A stretch of 64,000 nt of DNA from the NCBI GenBank assembly GCA_050948665.1, contig JBMNEH010000001.1, positions 1,364,001-1,428,000 on the forward strand, in the 5' to 3' direction. This DNA comes from JBMNEH01 sp050948665 (GTDB lineage Bacteria; Bacillota; Clostridia; Christensenellales; UMGS416). The notes under the pieces are model-generated. The model ran no database searches and was not told the DNA's origin. It saw nothing but the letters and a program-made list of their open reading frames with translations. The stretch's first letter is position 1, and the number at the start of each line of letters is the position of its first letter. Shown here piece after piece: positions 1-8,612 of this stretch. The translations under genes were made by a program, and so were the position numbers.

Positions 1-1326
1 AACGAAAAATTACAAGGCAAAACTGAACGTACCGGTGTTAAAAGAGAATCCAGTTATCAGAACCGTGAAGAGGAATATTACAGCCAAAATCGCTCTTCCA
101 TTGACAGTCACTCTTTCCGGCGCGGCAGAGATACCAACCGCACCAGAGGAGAAGTGCCTGGAAACAAAGAGAACCGATTCTCTGATATGTCTCGCCGCAG
201 TCGCGAAGAAAGCCGCCGACATGGGCAAAAAGAGCCATATAGTGACAATCATTCATATAATAAACGCTCCTTCGAAAGCAGGCAATCCCCTAAAAGTGAG
301 TCCGCTGTTGAGGGAAGTGAACGTCGGATCTATTATGGCGGTAAGCGTCGTCCCTTCAACAGTGGAGAGCATCGTTCCTATAATGAGAACAAACATGGAG
401 CGGGACGCGCCTATGATAATCGACCCTATGGAGAGAAACGTACATACAGAAATAACAAAAGAGCTCGATATAACGAACAAAATGAATTAGTTATCCGTGA
501 GATTAAAGATTCCCAGGCAAACGATAACATTGTGGCGCAAAACCCAGATGTAATTTCGGAAGCAACCAAGTCCTTAGAACCACATCCGGTGTTTGAGAAC
601 AGGCTCTTTGGGAAAAACCCCATTTGGGAGGCGCTGAAGGTTGGGCGCGCTATGGAAAAGCTATATGTTGCTGAGGGCGTGGAAGACGCTTCCATCGAAG
701 GGATTCTCGGCATCGCCCGGCGGGAAAAGGTTGCCTTGCAGCGTGTACCCAGGGCGGTATTGGATGAAATGGTTCCTGGCGCAAAGCACCAGGGTCTTGT
801 GGCTGAGTTGCCAGCCAAGGACTATGTCCCTTTGGATACATTGGTGGAGAACGCCTTCTCGCAAACCAAGTCCCCTCTGTTCATCCTTTTGGATGAAGTA
901 CAGGATCCCCATAATCTTGGTGCAATTATCCGAACTGCTGATTGCTCCGGTGCCGATGGTGTTGTTGTATTGGAGCATCGCGCAGTGGGCCTAACTGCAA
1001 CGGTAGCCAAGGTATCAGCCGGCGCTCTTGAGCACATGCCTGTATCAAAGGTTACAAATCTTGTTCGCTGTATTGAGTTGCTGCAGCAGAAAGGTGTTAC
1101 GGTTATCGGTGCCGATACAGAAGGCAAATCCTGTTACAGTGTAGATATGAGGGGCCCGATTGCTCTTGTTATCGGCAATGAAGGGCTGGGGCTTCGCAGA
1201 CTGGTTCACGAGCAATGTGATGCTTTAGCGGGCATACCGCTAAAGGGGCATGTGGATTCCCTCAATGCATCAGTTGCTGCTGCCGTACTGATGTTTGAGG
1301 CTGTCCGCCAACGTCAGGAGATTTAA
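1..1326 (+). CDS. rlmB: TrmH/SpoU-family 23S rRNA 2'-O-methyltransferase (RlmB type) with Arg-rich tail, 5'-partial
   Basis: Uses S-adenosylmethionine to methylate a guanosine ribose in 23S rRNA, by family. The reading frame is open from base 1 with no stop, so the gene starts upstream; a GTG at 154 is only an internal candidate. The first ~199 visible residues are low complexity, rich in Arg, Ser, Asn, Tyr and Glu. The conserved part begins at ENRLFGKNPIWEAL (substrate-binding domain), followed by the SPOUT methylase domain with its three motifs: DPHNLGAIIRTAD, VIGNEGLGL and SLNASVAAAVLMFE. The tail looks disordered and RNA-binding, and is unusual in length for the family. The next gene starts directly at the base after the stop. 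Function is secure at family level; the exact target nucleotide is inferred. Confidence 0.9.
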   Translation, partial: NEKLQGKTERTGVKRESSYQNREEEYYSQNRSSIDSHSFRRGRDTNRTRGEVPGNKENRFSDMSRRSREESRRHGQKEPYSDNHSYNKRSFESRQSPKSESAVEGSERRIYYGGKRRPFNSGEHRSYNENKHGAGRAYDNRPYGEKRTYRNNKRARYNEQNELVIREIKDSQANDNIVAQNPDVISEATKSLEPHPVFENRLFGKNPIWEALKVGRAMEKLYVAEGVEDASIEGILGIARREKVALQRVPRAVLDEMVPGAKHQGLVAELPAKDYVPLDTLVENAFSQTKSPLFILLDEVQDPHNLGAIIRTADCSGADGVVVLEHRAVGLTATVAKVSAGALEHMPVSKVTNLVRCIELLQQKGVTVIGADTEGKSCYSVDMRGPIALVIGNEGLGLRRLVHEQCDALAGIPLKGHVDSLNASVAAAVLMFEAVRQRQEI

Positions 1327-1869
1327 GTGCCAGGCCAAGAGTCACAAGATATTCTTTTTGTGGATGGCTATAATGTCATTCATGACTGGCCGGAGTTGCG
1401 TAGCTATCTCTCTGTCAGTTTGCATGCTTCCAGAGAGAGGCTCATTGATATACTTTCTGAGTACAGAAGTGTAACCGGGCAAAAGATTATTCTGGTTTTT
1501 GATGCCCATCACACGGAACGCCTTGCAAAGGACGTGGAGGCGCGTCATGGCGTAGAAGTTGTTTTTACCCATAAGGGGATAACTGCGGACAGTTATATTG
1601 AGCGCGCTGTCCATTCCCTTGATCCTCGTAAAGCTGGTGTCATCCGGGTAGCTACCAGCGATATGCAGGAGCAGCATGTGGTACTCGGAGACGGTGCCGT
1701 GCGGGTATCTGCCAGAGAGCTTGGTGAAATGGTGAGTGATGCTCTGCATACAGCTAAGGAGGTACATATCGCTGCGCGACCCGTAAAGCCGAACACATTG
1801 GAAAACAAGCTTCCCCCTGAAATTGTCAAAAAACTGCGTACTTTAGCGCAGAATTTATATAAAAAATAA
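1327..1869 (+). CDS. rae1: Rae1/YacP-like NYN-domain ribosome-associated endoribonuclease
   Basis: A 180-residue PIN-like (NYN) nuclease. The N-terminus carries FVDGYNVIHDWPEL with the first catalytic Asp, then VFDAHH, a GITADSYIERAV segment and RVATSDMQEQ, the acidic residues typical of this fold. In Bacillus subtilis the homologue Rae1 (YacP) cleaves mRNA in the ribosomal A site. The GTG start abuts the stop of the rlmB-type gene, the same rlmB-yacP order seen in many Bacillota, so the two are almost certainly one transcript. A short Lys-rich C-terminus follows the domain. Specificity is inferred from the family. Confidence 0.88.
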   Translation: MPGQESQDILFVDGYNVIHDWPELRSYLSVSLHASRERLIDILSEYRSVTGQKIILVFDAHHTERLAKDVEARHGVEVVFTHKGITADSYIERAVHSLDPRKAGVIRVATSDMQEQHVVLGDGAVRVSARELGEMVSDALHTAKEVHIAARPVKPNTLENKLPPEIVKKLRTLAQNLYKK

Positions 1870-1886
1870 TCGTAGGAGGTATAATA

Positions 1887-3191
1887 TTGAAGATTACATT
1901 TATGGGGGCCGGAAGCACGGTGTTCGCAAAAAATGTATTGGGCGACTGCATGCTGACACCGGTACTGGCCGAGGGTACTTATGCGCTGTACGATATTGAC
2001 CCCCAGCGCCTGGAGGATTCCAAATTGATGCTGGAAAACATCAATCGGAATCACGGAGGCAAAGCCATCATAGAGGCCTATTTAGGTGTGGAGAACCGAA
2101 AAGCAGCTCTTCGGGATGCCCAATTTGTGGTGAATGCCATTCAAGTGGGACTTTATGATCCATGTACAATTACTGACTTTGAGATACCGAGGAAATACGG
2201 ATTAAGACAGACAATTGGTGACACATTAGGTATAGGCGGAATTTTCCGTGCGCTTCGTACCATTCCTGTTATGCTGGACTTTGCCTCCGACATGGAGGAA
2301 GTTTGCCCGAATGCGTGGTTCCTGAATTATACCAATCCGATGGCTATGCTTTCCGGTGCAATGCAAAGAGCCACCAATATAAAAACGGTCGGCTTATGCC
2401 ATAGTTGGCAGGGTTGTTGCTCAAACCTGCTTCAGGGTTTGGGCATGGAATATGACGATACAGTACAATGGAAAGTTGCCGGAATAAATCATATGGCGTG
2501 GCTACTGGAGGTCACCCGTAATGGCGTTGACCTATATCCTGAAATTCGATTCAGAGCCGCAGCAAGAACGGATAAGCACAATGATATGGTTCGGTACGAA
2601 ATAATGAAGCAGTTTGGCTACTATGTTACCGAGTCCAGCGAACACAACGCAGAGTACGGGCCGTATTTTATTAAATCGAAGTATCCTGAACTGATTGAAC
2701 GTTTTAATATTCCTTTGGATGAGTATCCGCGTCGCTGCGTGGATCAGATCGCGCGATGGGAAAAAATGCGTGAATCACTTGTTGAGGACCAGGAACTGAC
2801 TCATGCTCGAACAAAAGAATATGCCTCTTACATTATGGAATCCATGATTTTGAATAAGCCATATAAAATCGGCGGAAATGTTCTAAACAATGGTTGTATA
2901 ACAAACCTACCGGATAATGCATGCGTGGAAATCCCTTGTCTAGTGGATGCCAGTGGTGTAACTCCCACCTACGTAGGCGCACTGCCCGTACAACTTGCTG
3001 CGCTGAATATGACCAATATTAATGTACAGCTTCTTACCATCGAGGCTGCGCTTACCCGGAGGAAGGACTATATTTATCAGGCTGCCATGTTGGATCCCCA
3101 TACAAGCAGCGAGCTCTCCATAGACGATATTCGAGCTATGTGTGATGACTTGATTGAAACCCACGGCTCCTGGCTACCCAGCTATCATTAA
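1887..3191 (+). CDS. melA: GH4 family alpha-galactosidase (MelA-like)
   Basis: A 434-residue cytoplasmic glycosidase of family GH4, which hydrolyses by an NAD+- and divalent-metal-dependent oxidation-elimination route. Visible features: Rossmann motif FMGAGSTVFAKNV at the N-terminus, QTIGDTLGIGGIFRALR, WFLNYTNPMAM, the metal-binding Cys in GLCHSWQGCC and the His in GINHMAWLLE. The pattern follows Bacillus MelA closely, so alpha-galactosidase is the first choice; other GH4 activities (alpha-glucosidase, glucuronidase) cannot be excluded. TTG start at 1887, set by the RBS TAGGAGGT at 1873-1880. First gene of a sugar block. No transporter or regulator lies next to it. Confidence 0.88.
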   Translation: MKITFMGAGSTVFAKNVLGDCMLTPVLAEGTYALYDIDPQRLEDSKLMLENINRNHGGKAIIEAYLGVENRKAALRDAQFVVNAIQVGLYDPCTITDFEIPRKYGLRQTIGDTLGIGGIFRALRTIPVMLDFASDMEEVCPNAWFLNYTNPMAMLSGAMQRATNIKTVGLCHSWQGCCSNLLQGLGMEYDDTVQWKVAGINHMAWLLEVTRNGVDLYPEIRFRAAARTDKHNDMVRYEIMKQFGYYVTESSEHNAEYGPYFIKSKYPELIERFNIPLDEYPRRCVDQIARWEKMRESLVEDQELTHARTKEYASYIMESMILNKPYKIGGNVLNNGCITNLPDNACVEIPCLVDASGVTPTYVGALPVQLAALNMTNINVQLLTIEAALTRRKDYIYQAAMLDPHTSSELSIDDIRAMCDDLIETHGSWLPSYH

Positions 3192-3200
3192 GAGGAAAAA

Positions 3201-3731
3201 ATGAACAAAAATCCCATTGTAACGTTTACTATGTCAAATGGTGATATGTTTAAAGCAGAGCTATTCCCTGAAAAGGCACCAATCACCGTAAACAGTTTTC
3301 TTTCGCTGATTAAAAAAGGGTTTTATAAAGACGTCATTTTTCATCGCGTAGTAAAAGATTTCGTAATCCAGGGCGGAGATCCGACCGGTACGGGTATGGG
3401 CGGACCAGGTTACTGTATAAGAGGTGAGTTTCAACAGAACGGTGTCGACAATGATGTACCTCATACTCTTGGCACGCTTTCCATGGCAAGAGCGCAAGCC
3501 ATGAATTCAGGTGGTTCCCAGTTCTTTATCGTCACCGGAAATGCGCGCTTTCTTGACGGACAGTATGCCGCATTCGGCCGCGTCATCGAGGGAATGGAGG
3601 CAGTAGAGAGAATACATCGCTGCGATACGGACAATCGGGATCGCCCACTAACAGAACAAAGGATCGCCTCGGTAATTGTGGATACCTTTGGGGTTGAGTA
3701 TCCGGAACCTGAAAAATTGCCGGAACGCTGA
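3201..3731 (+). CDS. Cyclophilin-type peptidyl-prolyl cis-trans isomerase
   Basis: A 176-residue single-domain cyclophilin that isomerises Xaa-Pro bonds. Conserved core: VIFHRVVKDFVIQGGDPTGT carries the catalytic Arg, followed by GTLSMARA, the SGGSQFFIV strand, and FLDGQYAAFGRVIEGM. No signal peptide or membrane segment, so it acts in the cytoplasm. It starts nine bases after the GH4 gene (RBS AGAGG) and is followed by a strong hairpin terminator, so GH4 and the isomerase probably form the end of a transcript. Its position inside a sugar block looks incidental. Confidence 0.93.
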   Translation: MNKNPIVTFTMSNGDMFKAELFPEKAPITVNSFLSLIKKGFYKDVIFHRVVKDFVIQGGDPTGTGMGGPGYCIRGEFQQNGVDNDVPHTLGTLSMARAQAMNSGGSQFFIVTGNARFLDGQYAAFGRVIEGMEAVERIHRCDTDNRDRPLTEQRIASVIVDTFGVEYPEPEKLPER

Positions 3732-3736
3732 GAACA

Positions 3737-3761
3737 GGGGAGGGGAAACCCCTCCCCTTTT
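3737..3761 (+). terminator. Intrinsic terminator between cyclophilin and kinase genes
   Basis: Perfect 9-bp G+C stem GGGGAGGGG (3737-3745) with CCCCTCCCC (3749-3757), three-A loop, then TTTT. The next ATG is only 11 bases beyond, so there is no room for a promoter after it. Either the kinase operon depends on readthrough or its promoter lies inside the cyclophilin gene. Confidence 0.8.
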
Positions 3762-3772
3762 GGGAGTATAAA

Positions 3773-5290
3773 ATGGACTTATTGATGGGTATAGACGTCG
3801 GCACCAGTGGCTGTCGGGTGTCGATATTTACCCGAGAAGGCAACATACAAGGCACCGCTTCAGTTGCCTACTCCTGTCGCACACCATCGACAGGAGCCAG
3901 CGAGATAGATTCTGAGATTTGGTGGCAAAGTGTAGTGCAATGCCTTCATATGCTACGGAATCAGGGGATTGCGTTTCAACAGATTGCAAGCATAGGAGTA
4001 GGAGGTATCAGCTGGTCTCCGGTAGCAATCGACCGTGAAGGCAGACCGACAACGCCTGTACTTACCTGGTTGGATCAGCGGAGTTTGCCCCAAACGCAGG
4101 CGTTAGCAGCAAAATTCGGGAGAAAACGAATTTTTAACCTTTCCGGGAATCCGATTCAACCGGGATATTGTACCGGAAAGCTGCTTTGGCTCAAAGAGCA
4201 TTATAGCGATGCCATGTCCCGCACCATCTGTTTCCTGCAATGTAACAGTTATATCGTGTATAAGCTAACCGGTGCCTTATGCGGAGATTACTCCCAAGGC
4301 TACGGTTATCATTTTTTTGATATAGTCAAGCGTAGGTATGACGCTGCTTTTCTAAAGGAAATGGGATTTGCAGCAGAGCTATTTCCTGAACTCATGGAAA
4401 GCAGCACCGTAGCAGGTAAAATTAACAGGCAAGCTTCTGTGTTGACCGGGCTCCCGCGAGGTATACCAGTTGTTGCAGGCGGGTTAGACGCTGCCTGCTG
4501 TACTCTTGGCGCAGGGGTATGCCATGCAGGCGAGACGCAGGAACAAGGCGGACAAGCCGGGGGAATGTCCATTGCGGTGGACAAGCCGATATCCCACCCG
4601 AAATTGATTTTGTCCGCCCATGTGGTTCCGGGACTATGGCTGTTACAGGGAGGCTCCACCGGAGGGGGTGGAGCACTTCGCTGGTTCAGAGATCAATTAG
4701 GCGCCTGGGAAGTCGCTAATAAAAACCCCGGGGAATCGGATTTTGCATTCATGAGCCGAGAAGCAGCTACTGTTCCTGCCGGCTGCGGAGGTCTGCTTTT
4801 TCTCCCGTATATGTCCGGAGAGAGGTCACCCATTTGGGATTCCGCAGCAAGAGGCGCATTTATTGGATTATCATATGAAAAAACAAGGGAATCGATGATA
4901 CGCAGCGTTATGGAGGGAACGGCTTTCTCTCTCCGTCATAACCTTGACACTGCTGCAGAAACCGGCTTGATGGTGGATAGGCTTTATGCGGTAGGCGGTG
5001 CCGCTAACAGTGAAATCTGGACTCAAATCAAAGCAGATATTACCGGTTTACCGATTACTGTTCCTTACAGCGATCAGGCTACGCCGCTGGGTGCTGCGAT
5101 GCTTGCCGGTGTAGGCGTTGGCATTTACTCGTCCTTTGATGAAGCTGCCGCCGTAGCAGTACATATTCAACGTACACATACTCCGGATGTCAGCAAGCGG
5201 CAGCTTTATGACCGACTTTACCAGGAATACCTCAAACTATATCCCGCCCTCAGAGAGACATTCCGAAATTTAAGTACGCAGGGAGAATAA
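3773..5290 (+). CDS. FGGY-family carbohydrate kinase (xylulokinase-like)
   Basis: A 505-residue ATP-dependent sugar kinase. Visible FGGY features: N-terminal phosphate loop GIDVGTSGCRVSIF, substrate-domain WLDQRSL, GGLDAACCTLGAGV (catalytic Asp), LFLPYMSGERSPIWD, and the C-terminal signature AVGGAANSEIWTQIKAD with ADITGLPI. Length is normal. ATG with RBS GGGAG only six bases upstream, right after the terminator hairpin. It is one base from a polyol dehydrogenase and then a class II aldolase, so the substrate is probably a ketose made by that dehydrogenase. The exact sugar (xylulose, tagatose or another ketose) cannot be read from sequence. Confidence 0.9.
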   Translation: MDLLMGIDVGTSGCRVSIFTREGNIQGTASVAYSCRTPSTGASEIDSEIWWQSVVQCLHMLRNQGIAFQQIASIGVGGISWSPVAIDREGRPTTPVLTWLDQRSLPQTQALAAKFGRKRIFNLSGNPIQPGYCTGKLLWLKEHYSDAMSRTICFLQCNSYIVYKLTGALCGDYSQGYGYHFFDIVKRRYDAAFLKEMGFAAELFPELMESSTVAGKINRQASVLTGLPRGIPVVAGGLDAACCTLGAGVCHAGETQEQGGQAGGMSIAVDKPISHPKLILSAHVVPGLWLLQGGSTGGGGALRWFRDQLGAWEVANKNPGESDFAFMSREAATVPAGCGGLLFLPYMSGERSPIWDSAARGAFIGLSYEKTRESMIRSVMEGTAFSLRHNLDTAAETGLMVDRLYAVGGAANSEIWTQIKADITGLPITVPYSDQATPLGAAMLAGVGVGIYSSFDEAAAVAVHIQRTHTPDVSKRQLYDRLYQEYLKLYPALRETFRNLSTQGE

Positions 5291-5291
5291 C

Positions 5292-6335
5292 ATGAAAGCA
5301 GCTGTTTTACATGCAAGCAGGAATTTACGGGTGGAGGATGTCGCTATACCCAGTCCGAAAGCAGGAGAGGCAAGGATTCAGGTTGCATTTTCCGGAGTAT
5401 GCGGTTCTGATATGCCCCGTGTATTGGGTAACGGTGCACGCTCTTATCCATTAATACTGGGGCATGAATTTTCCGGCATTGTGGACTGCGTGGGCATGGG
5501 TGTTACGGGTTGGAATCCTGGAGACACTGTATCTGCTGCTCCATTGATTCCCTGCATGCATTGCCCGGATTGTCAGGAAGGCGCTTATTCCCAGTGCAAG
5601 CATTACTCCTTTATCGGTTCACGTGTGAACGGATCCTGGGCGGAATATTTATGCGTGCCGGCCAAGAATCTTGTGCGTCTGCCTGATCACATAGATTTGC
5701 TGGCAGGTGCCTTTATGGAGCCGCTTACTGTAGGCATACATGGATTGTGGCTCATGAATTTTATTCCCTTTGCGCAAACTGTGATTATCGGCATGGGAAC
5801 CATCGGTATGCTTACATTGCAGGCTGCTATGGGTATGGGTGCCACGAATATTACTGTGATGGATCTGGATTCCGACAAACTGGAGATTGCCCTGCAGCTT
5901 GGCGCAAATCATGCCATTAACTCAGGCGATGAGGATGCGGTACAACAAATACTTGATATTACCGGGGGCAGGGGGGCATCTCAGGTGCTGGAGACCGCCG
6001 GTGTACCGGAAGCCGAACTGTTAGCGTTGGAATGTGCCCGCTCTCATGGGAAAGTAATGTATATCGGCACCCCATCTCGCGCTTTTACTATACATCCCGC
6101 TCAGTTTGAGATACTCAACCGAAAAGAGCTCACAGTACAAGGCTCATGGATGTCCTACTCCGCTCCTTTCCCCGGAGAGGAGTGGGCGACAGCTGCAGTA
6201 TGGTTAGGAGATGGTACTGTAAGAGTACAGCCTCTACTTGACAGAATCATAAAGCTGGAAAGCCTTTGGGATGCCTTTATAGATGTTGAGAAGCGCTTTG
6301 TAAAAGGCAAAATAATGCTGGAGGTGCTTCAATGA
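5292..6335 (+). CDS. Zinc-dependent medium-chain polyol dehydrogenase (GatD-like)
   Basis: A 347-residue MDR-superfamily alcohol dehydrogenase. Catalytic-zinc residues lie in FSGVCGSD and LILGHEFSG; the structural-zinc cysteines are in PCMHCPDCQEGAYSQC; the NAD(P)-binding Rossmann motif is IIGMGTIGML near residue 165, followed by VMDLDSDKL, which favours NAD over NADP. Closest in layout to galactitol-1-phosphate 5-dehydrogenase and sorbitol dehydrogenase. It starts one base after the kinase stop and overlaps the aldolase by four bases (ATGA), so kinase, dehydrogenase and aldolase are translationally coupled. Substrate (free or phosphorylated hexitol) is not decided. Confidence 0.88.
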   Translation: MKAAVLHASRNLRVEDVAIPSPKAGEARIQVAFSGVCGSDMPRVLGNGARSYPLILGHEFSGIVDCVGMGVTGWNPGDTVSAAPLIPCMHCPDCQEGAYSQCKHYSFIGSRVNGSWAEYLCVPAKNLVRLPDHIDLLAGAFMEPLTVGIHGLWLMNFIPFAQTVIIGMGTIGMLTLQAAMGMGATNITVMDLDSDKLEIALQLGANHAINSGDEDAVQQILDITGGRGASQVLETAGVPEAELLALECARSHGKVMYIGTPSRAFTIHPAQFEILNRKELTVQGSWMSYSAPFPGEEWATAAVWLGDGTVRVQPLLDRIIKLESLWDAFIDVEKRFVKGKIMLEVLQ

Positions 6336-7171
6336 TTTGTTCCACAAAGGAAATGCTGCTATCCGCTCAAAAAGAAAGGCGTGCCATCGCAGCGTTCAAC
6401 ATACACAATATGGAATCACTGCAGGCTGTTGTTCAAGCCGCTGAAGACATGAAGTCTCCGGTAATTATTGCGGCATCTCCCGCTACATTGAAGTACGCAG
6501 GCGCAGCGTATTTAGGCGCGATGTTCAAAGTCGCAGCTGAGCGCAGTCAGTACCCAATGGCACTCCATTTGGATCACTGCAAGGATTTTTCTATGCTGGT
6601 AGCCTGTATTCAAGCCGGCTTTACTTCGCTCATGATTGACGCCAGCCACCTACCCTATGAAGAAAATATCAAAACAACCCGGAAAGCGGTTGAACTGGGC
6701 CATAGTGTTGGAGTTGCCGTAGAAGCTGAGTTGGGGATGATTGCCGGAAAAGAAGATGATTTGTCCGTAGATGAGAAGTTGCGTACCTATACCAACCCCG
6801 ACCAGGCGGCAGATTTTGTTTCGCGGACAGGCATTGATAGCTTGGCCGTGGCCATCGGCACTGCCCATGGTGTATATCGATGGGAACCCAAACTGGATTT
6901 TAGCCGATTACAGCAGATACGTGAAAAGGTTTCTATTCCTTTGGTATTGCACGGTGCATCCGGTATTTCTGACGATATGGTGCGGAAGGCTATATCGCTT
7001 GGTATATGCAAGGTGAACATTGCCACAGAATTAAAGCTGCCTATGGCTGCCGCAATCCGAAACTCGCTCGCAGACCCCTCGGTTGATGACCCGAGAGTTT
7101 ACATGTCTGCCGGGAAAAAAGAAGTCGCAAGAGTTGCAAGACATAAGATCGAAATCTGTTCGGGGGAATAG
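6332..7171 (+). CDS. Class II ketose-bisphosphate aldolase (FbaA/GatY-like)
   Basis: A 279-residue zinc aldolase that cleaves a ketose phosphate into dihydroxyacetone phosphate and an aldehyde. Conserved parts: AAFNIHNMESL near residue 20, zinc-binding HLDHCKDF, EAELGMIAGKEDD, the second zinc His in GTAHGVY, and LHGASGI with NIATELK at the C-terminus. It ends the kinase-dehydrogenase-aldolase unit and overlaps the dehydrogenase stop. Candidates are fructose-bisphosphate, tagatose-bisphosphate or a ketose-1-phosphate as substrate. The absence of a second kinase nearby makes a monophosphate substrate worth considering, but that is inference. Confidence 0.88.
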   Translation: MICSTKEMLLSAQKERRAIAAFNIHNMESLQAVVQAAEDMKSPVIIAASPATLKYAGAAYLGAMFKVAAERSQYPMALHLDHCKDFSMLVACIQAGFTSLMIDASHLPYEENIKTTRKAVELGHSVGVAVEAELGMIAGKEDDLSVDEKLRTYTNPDQAADFVSRTGIDSLAVAIGTAHGVYRWEPKLDFSRLQQIREKVSIPLVLHGASGISDDMVRKAISLGICKVNIATELKLPMAAAIRNSLADPSVDDPRVYMSAGKKEVARVARHKIEICSGE

Positions 7172-7174
7172 GGC

Positions 7175-7203
7175 TTGTCATATAAGTCAGAAGCGTGTAC
7201 AAT
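7175..7203 (+). promoter_or_regulatory. Sigma-A promoter for pduL
   Basis: TTGTCA (7175-7180), 17-base spacer, TACAAT (7198-7203). It sits in the 35-base gap after the aldolase and shows that pduL and the genes after it can be expressed apart from the sugar block. Confidence 0.65.
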
Positions 7204-7226
7204 AGATGAGATTATTGGAGGTTCTT

Positions 7227-7805
7227 ATGGAAAAAACATTTTTAGTGGAAGTTTCTGCCAGACACATTCATCTTTCAGCCGCGGACGTCTCGGCGCTCTT
7301 TGGAGAAGGCTATACTCTTACTTTTGATCGGCCGTTGTCTCAGCCCGGACAATTTGTCTGCAAAGAAAGGATTGATATCGTTGGTCCTAAGCGCACAATA
7401 TCCAATGTTGTAATTCTTGGACCAGAAAGAAAAGAATCACAGGTGGAGATAGCGCTGACGGATTGTTTTACACTCGGTACTGTCGCACCGGTACGGGAAT
7501 CAGGCGATATTGATGAAACCCCTGCGATTATCCTAAAAGGGCCTAACGGAGAACTGAAACTGAAAAAAGGCCTGATTGTCGCCAAGCGTCATGTGCATAT
7601 GACTCCCGCAGACGCCATGGAATTTGGTGTCAATGACAAGGATATTGTGGAAGTTCGGGTGATTACCGATCGTCCGTTAACTTTCGGGGACTGTGTTATC
7701 CGTGTGAGTGACAGATTTGCTCTTGCCATGCATGTAGATACTGACGAAGCTAACGCTGCTTGCATAGGGCGCAATGGCTGCCAAGGCTTCATTGTGAAGA
7801 AGTAA
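7227..7805 (+). CDS. pduL: PduL-type phosphate propanoyltransferase
   Basis: A 192-residue phosphotransacylase that moves an acyl group between CoA and phosphate. Two copies of the zinc-binding His motif mark the tandem beta-barrel domains: SARHIHLS near residue 10 and KRHVHMTPADA near residue 118. The ATG at 7227 is chosen over one at 7206 because GGAGGT (7217-7222) is correctly spaced for it. No extended N-terminal encapsulation peptide is present and no microcompartment shell gene is near, so it probably acts as a free cytosolic acetyl/propionyl-phosphate enzyme of fermentation. Its stop overlaps the next ATG by one base. Confidence 0.9.
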   Translation: MEKTFLVEVSARHIHLSAADVSALFGEGYTLTFDRPLSQPGQFVCKERIDIVGPKRTISNVVILGPERKESQVEIALTDCFTLGTVAPVRESGDIDETPAIILKGPNGELKLKKGLIVAKRHVHMTPADAMEFGVNDKDIVEVRVITDRPLTFGDCVIRVSDRFALAMHVDTDEANAACIGRNGCQGFIVKK

Positions 7806-8602
7806 TGCCTGTCAGCCGCTTGGAGAGTGTCCGAAATAAACGGATTAAATGGCTGAAATCATTGCGGGAGCGGAAGTACCGCCGCTTGTATCAATCCTTT
7901 TTTGTGGAAGGGGAGCATTGTGTACAGGAAGCAGCGAATTCCGCTCTTCCTTTTTCTGTTCTGCTGATTGATGAATTGCAACAGGACCGATTTTCCGGAT
8001 TGCTTCGTCAATATGCCACGGAAACAGAAGTGTTTCTTGTTCCCCGAGGAATACTGAACTGTTTATGTGAAACTGTTACACCCCAAGGTGTAGCAGGAGT
8101 TCTCCCGTTGGTGGTTAAAGGACCTCCATCTTCATACAACGGTCGCCTTTTCGTTGCATTGGATGGTATACAGGACCCGGGAAACCTGGGAACAATTCTA
8201 CGTACAGCTGATGCAGCAGGTGCAGACTTCCTTTTATTAAGCGATTCCTGCGCAGACCCTCAGGGAGGAAAAGCTGTCCGCGCATCCATGGGCAGCCTTT
8301 TTCACCTTCCGGTATACCAAACATCTGATCTTCCCGGTGAGGTACAACGACTTATTGCCGATGGATGGGATGTCTGTAGCGCAGAGCTTCAAGGAGATCC
8401 CTTCTTTCTACGGAATAAAAGTACCGAACGCCAAGGATTAGTTATCGGCAGCGAAGGCAGCGGCATATCTTCGGAAGTTTCAGCTGCCTGTTCGCAGCAC
8501 TTGCGGCTATCAATGGCCGGCAAAGCGGAATCGTTAAATGCTGCGGTTGCTGCCGGGATCATGATTTATGACATAGCTATTAATCTGGGCATACTTCATT
8601 GA
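7805..8602 (+). CDS. TrmH/SpoU-family RNA 2'-O-methyltransferase
   Basis: A 265-residue SPOUT methylase with an N-terminal L30e-like substrate-binding domain (KRIKWLKSLRERKYR at the start). SPOUT motifs: DGIQDPGNLGTILRTADA, LVIGSEGSGIS and KAESLNAAVAAGIMIYD. Start chosen at ATG 7805, which overlaps the pduL stop and matches the normal family N-terminus SVRNKRIKWLKSL. A second SpoU enzyme besides the rlmB-type gene at the window start; here there is no Arg-rich tail. The target rRNA or tRNA base is unknown. Confidence 0.9.
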   Translation: MPVSRLESVRNKRIKWLKSLRERKYRRLYQSFFVEGEHCVQEAANSALPFSVLLIDELQQDRFSGLLRQYATETEVFLVPRGILNCLCETVTPQGVAGVLPLVVKGPPSSYNGRLFVALDGIQDPGNLGTILRTADAAGADFLLLSDSCADPQGGKAVRASMGSLFHLPVYQTSDLPGEVQRLIADGWDVCSAELQGDPFFLRNKSTERQGLVIGSEGSGISSEVSAACSQHLRLSMAGKAESLNAAVAAGIMIYDIAINLGILH

Positions 8603-8612
8603 GGGGAACGGA

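Noticed and set aside
10..490. Several open frames on both strands over the rlmB-type tail
   Set aside because: They are shadows of the repetitive Arg-rich coding sequence; only the first frame runs on into the conserved domain.
7206..7226. Earlier ATG for pduL
   Set aside because: Its upstream bases have no RBS, while GGAGGT is well spaced for ATG 7227.
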